From: Anaeramoeba ignava
Lineage: Eukaryota > Metamonada > Anaeramoebidae
Direction: 5' to 3'
DNA length: 64,000 bases
NCBI GenBank assembly: GCA_028826165.1
Contig: JAPDFW010000080.1
Coordinates: 62,001 to 126,000 of the forward strand
Position numbers and translations under genes: made by a program. Of the stretch, positions 9,129 through 21,000 are shown piece by piece. The notes beneath the pieces are model-generated. The model was given only the letters and a program-made list of their open reading frames with translations, had not been told where the DNA came from and searched no databases. Numbering within the stretch: the first letter of the stretch is position 1; each line of letters opens with the position of its first letter.

Positions 9129-11231
9129 TTACTTAACTAATTCCTTAAGGGATTCATTGAGGATGTTGTAAGCTTCATCAACGTGAGCTTTTTTAGAATT
9201 CAAAGCGGGTCTAAAACGGAGAGAAGAAGGACCACAAGGGAGGATGATCATTGATTTCTCGTAACATTTAGCCTTAAGAGAGTCTCTAAATTCCTTAGAA
9301 GGCAAGTCAAAAGAGCAGAACAAGCCTTTGCCTCTAGTGTTTGAAATATGGGAAGGATAAGCAGTCTGGAGTTCGAGGAGCTTTTGAAGCAAATAAGCAC
9401 CAACTTCGGCAGCATTGTCAACAAGTTTCTCTTCTTCTATGATTTCGTAGATGCGTTGAGCACGGAGCATGTCAGCAATATTGCCTCCCCATGTTGAGTT
9501 GATTCTGGATGATTGGACAAAAACGTTGCTTTCGACTTTGAGACAGCGTTCTGTAACCATGATTCCGCAGACTTGAGATTTTTTCCCGAATGACACGATG
9601 TCGGGAACAATATCATAGTGTTCATAAGCCCACATTTTGCCAGTGATTCCCATCCCCGATTGCACTTCGTCACAAATGAACAAGATATCATGTTCTTCCG
9701 TTATTTTTCGCAATTCTTGCATGAATTCTTTTCTGAAGTGATTGTCTCCACCTTCGCCCTGAATTGGTTCGATAATCAAGCATGCGATTCCATCTGCGTC
9801 CTTGCTTATTGCGTCCTTGATTTGATTCAATGCCTTTTCTTCTGCCTCAATCACCTTTTTCAAGTTGTCTCCTTCGAGCGGGAAGTGACACACTGGATTG
9901 TCTATTCTTGGCCAGTCGAATTTTGGGAAATAACGGACTTTCCATGGATCTGTGTTTGTTAATGACATTGTGTATCCGGATCGTCCGTGGAATGATTGGC
10001 GGAAATGGATTACGCTTCCTGCTTCTTTTTCTTTTCCATTAGCAAAATTTTTTCTTGTTTTCCAGTCAAATGCAACTTTTAATGCGTTTTCAACTGCAAG
10101 TGCTCCTCCATCAATGAAAAAGACTTTTTTATTTAAAATTTCATTTCAAGATGAATTTTAATTTCAATTTCAAAATGAATTTTAATTTTAATAAATGATC
10201 AAAATGAAAAAATATTTTGGATTGATTTAAAATTTAATTTAAAATTATAAATGAATTTTAATTTTAATTTTAATTTTAATTTTAATTTTAATTTTAATTT
10301 TAATTTTAATTTTAAAATGAATTTTAATTTTAATTTTAATTTTAAAATGAATTTTAATTTTAATTTTAATTTTGATTTTGATTTTAATTTTAATTTTAAT
10401 TTTAATTTTGATTTTAATTTTAAAATGAATTTTAATTTTAATAAATGATCAAAATGAAAAAATATTTTGGATTGATTTAAAATTTAATTTAAAATTATAA
10501 ATGAATTTTAATTTCAATTTCAAAATGAATTTTAATTTTAATAAATGATCAAAATGAAAAAATATTTTGGATTGATTTAAAATTTGATTTAAAATTATAA
10601 ATGAATTTTAATTTTAATTTCAAAATGAATTTTAATTTGAATTTTAATTTTAATAAATGATCAAAATGAAAAAATATTTTGGATTGATTTAAAATTTGAT
10701 TTAAAATTATAAATGATCAAAATAATAAATTCGTTTGTTTAAAAAAAGATTTGAATTATTTTAAATAAAAAATAAATAAAAATAAAAATATTGAAGTGAC
10801 GAATAAAAAAATAAAAAAAATAATAAAAAAAAAAATAAAAAAAAAAGAGAAAAATTTTGATTTAAAAAATACAAACCTCTTTTAAATTCTTTTGGCATAC
10901 AAACTCTTTCAAAAGTAGCAACAAATTGAGCCATTTCAACAGTATAAATATCAGAATTAGCAATTTTAACAGCAGCAACTTTTCCCAAATGTTCAAGGAA
11001 TTTTGGGTCATTCATTTTAGGATGATTATAACCAACTGCCCAAGAAGCAAAAAATGTAAAAAAATCCAAAAATTTTTTGTTTGTTCTTGAATCATATAAA
11101 TAACTTCCTTCTGATTTATCAAAATCAAAAACTAATGGAAATCCATCTGTTAATAATACTCTGTTTAATACTTTGTGTACTTCTTGTGGTGTGATCTTTT
11201 CAACTTCTTCTTTTGTTAATCCTTTTGACAT
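9129..11231 (-). CDS. lat: L-lysine 6-transaminase (lysine epsilon-aminotransferase, 2 exons)
   Basis: Spliced 449 aa from exons 11231-10877 and 10123-9129 (GT-AG, phase 1). It is a class-III PLP aminotransferase transferring the epsilon-amino group of lysine to 2-oxoglutarate, giving allysine, which cyclises to piperideine-6-carboxylate. The sequence follows bacterial LAT closely rather than GABA or ornithine transaminases: FFIDGGALAVENALK after the junction, FHGRSGYT, RYFPKFDWPRI, IIEPIQGEGGD, ICDEVQSG (the PLP-binding Asp), FGKK with the Schiff-base lysine at residue 300, and RINSTWGGN. Length equals typical bacterial LAT. The translated start at 11231 gives a complete N-terminus. No targeting peptide is obvious, so a cytosolic location is likely. 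A bacterial origin by transfer is plausible, but the gene carries a host-style intron. Exon 2 is visibly GC-richer than exon 1. Confidence 0.9.
10124..10876. repeat. LAT intron: higher-order ~100-bp repeat plus AATTTT array
   Basis: Within the 753-bp intron a segment containing TAAATGATCAAAATGAAAAA, then ATATTTTGGATTGATTTAAA and an ATAAATGAATTTTAA end, recurs at about 10193, 10443, 10543 and 10657. The copies are separated by variable runs of TTTTAA/TTTCAA hexamers. Units are nearly identical outside the hexamer runs. Confidence 0.85.
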
Positions 11232-12383
11232 AATTTTTTAAAAAGAAAAAAAATGATTTTTAAGTTTTAAAAAAAAAAATTTTTTTTTTACTTAATTTAA
11301 TTAAAAATGAAAAAAAGGGAAAAAAAAATTTTAAATTAAAAAGAAAAGAGAAAAAAAAATATTTTTTTTATTTTTTGGGATTTTTTCTCCTTCTTCTTTT
11401 TTATAATTATTTTCTCCTTTTCTCTTTTTTTTAAGTTTTTATTTTTATTTTTTTTTAATTTAAATTTAATAATAAATTAATTATTATTTTATTATAATTT
11501 AATTATAATTTAATTTTAATTTTATTTTTATTTAAATTTATTAATAAATTATTTATTATTTTATATTTTATTTCTTTTATAATTTAATTTATAATTTTAT
11601 TCCACTTTTTTTTTAATTTAAATTTAATAATAAATTAATTATTATTTTATTATAATTTTATTATAATTTAATTATAATTTTAATTTTATTTATATTTATT
11701 AATAAATTATTTATTATTTATTATTTTATTTCTTTTATAATTTAATTTATAATTTTATTCCACTTTTTTTTTTAATTTAAATTTAATAATAAATTATTTA
11801 TTATTTTATTTATAATTTAATTATAATTTTATTTTAATTTTATATTTATTTATATTTATTAATAAATTATTTATTATTTATTATTTTATTTCTTTTTATA
11901 ATTTAATTTATAATTTTATTCAACTTTTTTTTTAATTTAAATTTAATAATAAATTAATTATTATTTTATTTATAATTTAATTATAATTTTATTTTAATTT
12001 TATATTTATTTAAATTTATTAATAAATTATTTATTATTTATTATTTTATTTCTTTTATAATTTAATTTATAATTTTATTCCACTTTTTTTTTAATTTAAA
12101 TTTAATAATAAATTAATTATATTTTTATTAATAATTTAATTATAATTTAATTTTAATAATAAATTAATTATTATTTTATTTATTATTTTATTATTATTTT
12201 ATTTATAATTTTAATTTTAAAATGAATAAAAATCCAATTAAAAAAACAACACATTTTTTTTTTCATTTTTTTTCATTTTTTCATTTTTTCATTTTTTTTC
12301 TTGTTTCTAAATATTATTAGAAAATTTTTGTGATTGAATTCAATAATTTAAAAATAAATAAAAAATTTGAGTAACGAATAAAA
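11232..12383. repeat. Divergent LAT/HDAC intergenic region with ~159-bp tandem repeats
   Basis: 1152 bp between two divergently transcribed genes. About five copies of a ~159-bp unit run from roughly 11450 to 12190. The landmark AATTTAAATTTAATAATAAA occurs at about 11457, 11613, 11773, 11933 and 12092. Each unit also carries a TTCTTTTATAATTTAATTTA segment and a TTCCAC-T-run boundary. The flanks (11232-11445 and 12200-12383) are T-rich or A-rich and presumably hold both promoters. Confidence 0.85.
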
Positions 12384-15300
12384 ATGTCTTATCGTAAAAC
12401 TGTTTCTTATTATTATGATCCAGATTTTGGCAATTTTTATTATTCTTTTGGACACCCAATGAAACCACATCGAATTAGGATGACTCATAACTTAATTTTG
12501 AACTATGGGATTCACAAAAAAATGCATATTTTAGTATATTTTCTTTTTTAAAAAAAAAATTTTTTTTAAAGATTTTTATTTTGAGAATTAATTGATTATT
12601 AAGACCAAATTTATAAAATTATTTATAAGATTAGATATAAAATTATTTATAAAATTATTTATAAGATTAGATATAAAATTATTTATAAAATTAGATATAA
12701 AATTATTTATAAAATTAAATATAAAATTATTTATAAAATTATTTATAAAATTATTTATAAAATTATTTATAAAATTATTTATAAAATTATTTATAAAATT
12801 ATTTATAAAATTATTTATAAAATTAAATATAAAATTATTAATAAAATTAATTATAAAATTAATTATAAAATTAATTATAAAATTAAATATAAAATTATAT
12901 ATAAAATTATATATAAAATTAAATATAAAATTATTTATAAGATTATTTATAAAATTAATTATAAAATTATTTATAAAATTAATTATAAAATTAAATATAA
13001 AATTATTTATAAAATTAAATATAAAATTAATTATAAAATTATTTATAAAATTATTTATAAAATTATTTATAAAATTATTTATAAAATTATTTATAAAATT
13101 ATTTATAAAATTAAATATAAAATTATTTATAAAATTATTAATAAAATTAAATATAAAATTATTTATAAAATTAAATATAAAATTAAATATAAAATTATTT
13201 ATAAAATTATTTATAAAATTAAATATAAAATTATTTATAAAATTATTTATAACATTATTTATAAAATTATTTATAAAATTAATTATTAAATTAAATATAA
13301 AATTAATTATAAAATTATTTATAACATTATTTATAAAATTATTTATAAAATTAATTATAAAATTAAATATAAAATTATTTATAAAATTATATATTAAATT
13401 ATTTATAAAATTAATTATAAAATTAAATATAAAATTATTTATAAAATTAATTATAAAATTAATTATAAAATTATTTATAAAATTAATTATAAAATTATTT
13501 ATAAAATTATTTATAAAATTATTTATAAAATTATTTATAAAATTATTTATAAAATTAAATATAAAATTATTTATAAAATTATTTATAAAATTATTTATAA
13601 AATTAAATATAAAATTAAATATAAAATTATTTATAAAATTAAATATAAAATTATTTATAAAATTAAATATAAAATTATTTATAAAATTATATATAAAATT
13701 AAATATAAAATTATTTATAAAATTAAATATAAAATTATTTATAAAATTAATTATAAAATTATTAATAAAATTATTTATAAAATTAATTATAAAATTATTT
13801 ATAAAATTATTTATAAAATTATTTATAAAATTATTTATAAAATTATTAATAAAATTATTTATAAAATTAATTATAAAATTAATTATAAAATTATTTATAA
13901 AATTATTTATAAAATTAAATATAAAAATTAAATATAAAATTATTTATAAAATTATTTATAAAATTATTTATAAAATTAAATATAAAATTAAATATAAAAA
14001 TTAAATATAAAATTATTAATAAAATTAATTATAAAATTATATATAAAATTAATTATAAAATTAAATATAAAATTATTTATAAAATTATTTATAAAATTAT
14101 TTATAAAATTATTTATAAAATTAATTATAAAATTATTTATAAAATTATTTATAAAATTATTTATAAAATTAAATATAAAATTATTTATTAAATTATTTAT
14201 AAAATTAAATATAAAATTAAATATAAAATTAAATATAAAATTAATTATAAAATTAATTATAAAATTATTTATAAAATTAATTATTAAATTGATTATAAAA
14301 TTAAATATAAAATTATTTATAAAATTAATTATAAAATTAAATATAAAATTAAATATAAAATTAAATATAAAATTATTTATAAAATTAATTATAAAATTAA
14401 ATATAAAATTAAATATAAAATTATTTATAAAATTAAATATAAAATTAAATATAAAATTATTTATAAAATTAAATATAAAATTATTTATAAAATTAAATAT
14501 AAAATTAAATATAAAATTATTTATAAAATTAAATATAAAATTATTTATAAAATTATTTATAAAATTATTTATAAAATTATTAATAAAATTAAATATAAAA
14601 TTATTTATAAATTTATTTATAATATTATTTATTAAATTATTTATAAAATTATTTATTAAAATTATTTATAAAATTATTTATAAAATTATTTATAAAATTA
14701 TTTATAAAATTATTTATAAAATTATAAAAAAAAATGAATAAAAGCAACCAAGAAGAATCACGAGTTACGAAATGACCAAATTTCATGCAGACAACTACGT
14801 AAAATTTCTCGAAACAGTAACACCAGAAAACAAAGACGACTACATATCATATTTACAAAAATACAACGTTGGAGAAGACAGTCCAGTTTTTGATGGGATG
14901 TTCCAACTTTGTCAAATCTCAGCAGGAGGATCAGTATGCGCAGCACAAAGCCTAAACGAGAAAACAAGCGACATAGCAATCAACTGGGCTGGCGGCCTGC
15001 ACCACGCCAAACGTAGCGAGGCCTCAGGATTCTGTTACATAAATGACATCGTACTTGCAATCCTTGAGTTGCTCAAAGTTTACCAGCGCGTTCTTTATAT
15101 TGACATCGACATCCATCACGGAGATGGCGTAGAAGAAGCCTTTTACACAACGAACAGAGTGATGACTGTTAGCTTTCACAAGTATGGAGACTATTTTCCT
15201 GGGACCGGGAATATCAAAGACGTCGGACATGGCGACGGAAAATATTACGCAGTTAATTTCCCACTAAATGCTGGGATAGACGATGAGGGTTATGAAAGAA

Positions 15301-16263
15301 TCTTCCGGATAGTTATCAAGGACGTTATTGATTTCTATCGACCTGATGCAATCGTTATGCAATGCGGGGCTGATTCACTGACCGGAGACAGACTCGGTTG
15401 CTTCAACCTCACGCTGACAGGCCATGGAAATTGTGTCTCCTTTGTCAAAAGCTTTAATCTTCCCCTCCTCGTTCTCGGCGGCGGTGGGTACACTATCAGA
15501 AATGTTGCTAGGTGCTGGACTTATGAAACGTCTCTTCTTGTTGATGCTCAAATTCCTGAGGAACTCCCTTTCCATGACTACTATGATTATTACGGTCCTG
15601 ATTATTCCCTTAATTTGATCCCCACAAATATGAAGAACTACAATACCCTCGAGGATTTGGATAATATCCTTAGAGAGATCAGAGAAAATCTCCGTAATCT
15701 CCAACCCTCTCCTGGTGTCCAGAATATCGTCACACCTTCAAATTTATTCTCAGAACAAAATTCTCATCTTGATCTTGAATTGCAAAATTCTGATAAAAGA
15801 ATTCGCAAAAAAATTGATAATTCTTTTGTTGTTAAAAATGATGAAAATGAAGAGGATCTTGAAATTGATGATGGAAATTTCTCCCAAAATAATCATTTGA
15901 AAAATGATATCAATTTTTCTGAAAGTTTTCATAAAATGGAAGAAGAATTTGAGAAAAGTGAAGTTATTAATGAAGAAAAAGAGATGAAAACAGAAGCAAA
16001 AGATTTAGAAAATTCGCAAGATTCACAAGATTCTCAAGATTCTCAAGATTCAAAAGATTCAAAAGATTTGCAAGATTCAAAAGATCAAGTAAAATAATTT
16101 TAATTTTAATTTTAATTTTATTTATTTTATTTATTAATTTTATTTTATTTATTAATTTTAGAATATCGTTTCTGATGAGATTAAATTAAATCAACAAAAT
16201 ATGAATCAACAAATTAAAAGAATTAAAACAAATAAAACAAATCAAAATTCCAATAATAATTAA
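12384..16263 (+). CDS. HDAC1: Class I histone deacetylase (Rpd3/HDAC1-type, 3 exons)
   Basis: Spliced 531 aa from exons 12384-12533, 14745-16088 and 16162-16263, all GT-AG and phase 0. It is a zinc-dependent nuclear lysine deacetylase. Exon 1 supplies the family N-terminus ([20 protein letters not shown]); exon 2 resumes with [14 protein letters not shown]. Active-site features: the His-His pair in [19 protein letters not shown] (residues 136-137), zinc ligands Asp172 and His174 in DIDIHHGDG, a third Asp in [11 protein letters not shown], and the catalytic Tyr in [17 protein letters not shown] is the class I signature loop. The C-terminal ~130 residues are acidic, with Ser-Gln-Asp repeats and a short Asn/Lys-rich end in exon 3. 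The catalytic part of exon 2 is noticeably GC-richer than exon 1 and the tail. It shares a 1.15-kb divergent spacer with LAT. The class I call is firm; which paralogue is not determinable. Confidence 0.96.
12534..14744. repeat. HDAC intron 1: 2.2-kb 12-bp satellite, motif AAAATTATTTAT
   Basis: The 2211-bp intron is about 175 tandem 12-mers, AAAATTATTTAT in the sense direction. Variants are AAAATTAAATAT, AAAATTAATTAT, AAAATTATATAT and AAAATTATTAAT. Because the period is divisible by three it contains a 470-codon open frame (Ile-Lys-Leu repeats), which I treat as a by-product. Motif and variants match ARIH intron 1 in inverted chromosomal orientation. Confidence 0.9.
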
Positions 16264-16464
16264 AAAAGAAAAAATTTAAAAAATTTAAAAGCTTTCTTTC
16301 TCAATTAATAAAAAAAATCAAAAAAAAAAAATAAATAAATTTGTTTTTGTTTTTGTTTCCATTTGAATTTAATTATGAAAGAAAAAGAAAAAGAAAAAGA
16401 AAAAGAAAAAGAAAAAAATTGATTGATTTTGTTTGAAAAGCAAAAAAAAAAAAAAAAAATTGCT

Positions 16465-17777
<1,313 letters not shown>

Positions 17778-18082
17778 TTTATTTGCTATTTAAAAAAATA
17801 AAAAAAATAAAAAAAAAAATAAAAAAAAGCAAAAAATTTTAATAAATAAAAAAAAGCAAAAAATTTATTATTAATTATTTAATATAAAAATTACTTTAAT
17901 AACAAAAGAAAAAAAATGAAAAAAAAAATATTAAAAAAAAAATTTTTTTTCTTTTCTTTTTTTTTTATTTTTCTTCTTTTTTATTTTTTTCTCCTTTTTT
18001 ATTTATTTTTTTTTTAATTAAAAATTTTTTTTCATTTTTTTTTTTAATTTTCATTTTATTTTTTTATTTTCCTCATTTTCTA
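17778..18082. promoter_or_regulatory. Divergent GAPDH/HPS3 promoter spacer
   Basis: A 305-bp spacer between two start codons that face away from each other. The GAPDH side is A-rich with AAAAAAGCAAAAAATTT repeated (about 17820-17865), and the HPS3 side is T-rich (17940-18075). The promoters must lie here if the starts are right; I see no recognisable core element. Confidence 0.5.
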
Positions 18083-21000
18083 ATGAGTTCTTTTTTAATT
18101 TTTGATGGACAAAATATTCTTAATACTTCAAATGAACCATTAACTTTAATGGCAACTCCATTAAATCTATTATTTGTTTCAACAAAACAAAAAACAATTG
18201 AAATTTACTCTCTTGGGAATGCTTGTAATATTTTAGGATCATTTTCAACTGTTGGTCCTGTTATTTCTCTTCATTATATTTATAACTAGTTTGTCTCTCT
18301 TTATTTTTTTTACCGAAATATTATTTTACCTAATTTAATCAATCAATCCAAAAATAAATTCAAAATTATATTCAAAATTAAATTTAATATTATATTCAAT
18401 ATTATATCCAAAATTATATTCAATATTATATTCAATATTATATTCAATATTATATTCAATATTATATTCAATATTATATTCAATATTATATTCAAAATTA
18501 TATTCAATATTATATTCAATATTATATTCAATATTATATTCAAAATTATATTTAAAATTAAATTTAAAATTATATTCAATATTATATTTAATATTATATT
18601 CAATATTATATTCAAAATTATATTCAAAATTCAAAATTCAAAATTCAATATTATATTTAATATTATATTCAATATTATATTCAATATTATATTCAAAATT
18701 ATATTCAATATTATATTCAAAATTATATTCAATATTATATTCAATATTATATTCAATATTATATTCAATATTATATTCAATATTATATTCAAAATTAAAT
18801 TCAATATATTATATTTAAAAATTATATTTAAAAATTATATTCAAAATTATATTCAAAATTATATTCAATATTATATTCAATATTATATTCAATATTATAT
18901 TCAATATTATATTCAATATTATATTCAAAAATTATATTTAAAATTATATTCAAAATCATATTCAATATTATATTCAATATTATATTTAATAATATATTCA
19001 ATATTATATTCAATATTATATTCAAAATTATATTCAAAAATTATATTCAATATAATATTCAATATATTATTCAAAATTATATTTAATATTATATTCAATA
19101 TTATATTCAATATTATATTCAATATTATATTTAATATTATATTTAATATTATATTCAATATTATATTCAAAATTATATTTAATATTATATTTAATATTAT
19201 ATTTAATATTATATTCAATATTATATTCAAAAATTATATTCAATATTATATTTAATTTATTATATTTAATATTATATTCAATATTATATTCAAAATTATA
19301 TTCAATATTATATTCAATATTATATTCAAAAATTATATTCAATATTATATTCAATATTACATTCAATATTATATTCAATATTATATTCAATATTATATTC
19401 AATATTATATTTAATATTATATTTAATATTATATTCAATATTATATTCAATATTAAATTCAAAATTCAATTCAATATTATATTCAAAATTATATTCAATA
19501 TTATATTTAATATTATATATTTAATATTATATTTAAAATTATATTCAATATTAAATTTAAAATTATATTCAATATTAAATTCAATATTAAATTCAATATT
19601 ATATTTAAAATTATATTTAATATTAAATTCAAAATTATATTCAATATTATATTCAAAAATTATATTCAATATTATATTTAATATTATATTCAATATTATA
19701 TTCAATATTATATTCAATATTATATTCAATATTATATTCAATATTATATTCAATATTATATTCAATATTATATTCAATATTATATTCAAAATTATATTCA
19801 ATATTATATTCAATATTATATTCAATATTATATTCAAAATTATATTCAAAATTATATTCATTCAATATTATATTCAATATTATATTCAGTATTATATTCA
19901 ATATTATATTCAATATTATATTCAATATTATATTCAATATTATATTCAATATTATATTCAATATTATATTCAATATTATATTCAATATTATATTATTCAA
20001 TTATATATTTAATATATTTAATATTCAATATTATATATATTTAATATTATATTCAAAATTATATTCAAAATTCAATATTATATTCAATATTATATTCAAT
20101 ATTATATTCAATATTAAATTCAATATTATATTCAATATTATATTCAAAAATAAATTCAAAAATTATATTCAATATTATATCCAAAATTATATTCAATATT
20201 ATATTTAAAAATTATATTCAATATTATATTCAATATTATATTCAAAATTATATTCAATATTATATCCAAAAATTATATTCAATATTATATCCAAAAATCA
20301 TATTCAAAATTATATTCAATATTATATTCAATATTATATTCAATATTATATTCAATATTATATTCAATATTATATTTAATATTATATTCAATATTATATT
20401 CAATATTATATTCAATATTATATTCAATATTCAATATTATATTCAATATTATATTCAATATTATATTTAATATTATATTTAATATTATATTCAATATTAC
20501 ATTCAATATTATATTTAAAATTATATTTAATATTATATTCAATATTACATTCAATATTATATTTAAAATTATATTTAATATTATATTCAATATTATATTC
20601 AAAATTATATTCAATATTATATTCAAAAATAAATTCAAAAATAAATCCAAAACTATATTCAATATTATATTTAATATTATATTCAATATTATATTTAATA
20701 TTATATTCAATATTATATTTAATATTATATTCAATATTATATTCAATATTATATTCAAAATTCAATATTATATTTAAAATTAAATTCAAAAATAAATTCA
20801 AAATTCAAAATTAAATTTAAAATTAAAAATTTAAAATTAAATTTAAAGTGTCCTCGCAATAGAAGAACAATCACTAAATTCATTCAACATCCGAATCTAC
20901 ACAGGATGGTTAAACGTTCTACTCAACAAAAACACACGAGGAAAAGATCCAAAAAACGAATTACCTGACAAACCTATAGAAACAGGATTTGCAGAAATAA

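Noticed and set aside
9129-11231. GABA or ornithine aminotransferase identity for the PLP enzyme
   Set aside because: The conserved blocks (FPKFDWPRI, IEPIQGEGGD, RINSTWGGN), length and lysine-300 position follow L-lysine 6-transaminase.
11232-12383. Possible hidden gene in the 1.15-kb spacer
   Set aside because: Only tandem 159-bp AT units; no open frame above a few dozen codons and no RNA-gene-like GC-rich stems.
12592-14741. 470- and 150-codon Ile-Lys-Leu open frames
   Set aside because: They lie inside the HDAC intron, whose splice sites rejoin conserved HDAC sequence. They have no start context or domain and only reflect the 12-bp satellite.
18335-20801. Several antisense open frames of Asn-Ile-Leu/Tyr-Asn repeats
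   Set aside because: They lie inside the HPS3 intron satellite and change frame wherever a small indel breaks the array.
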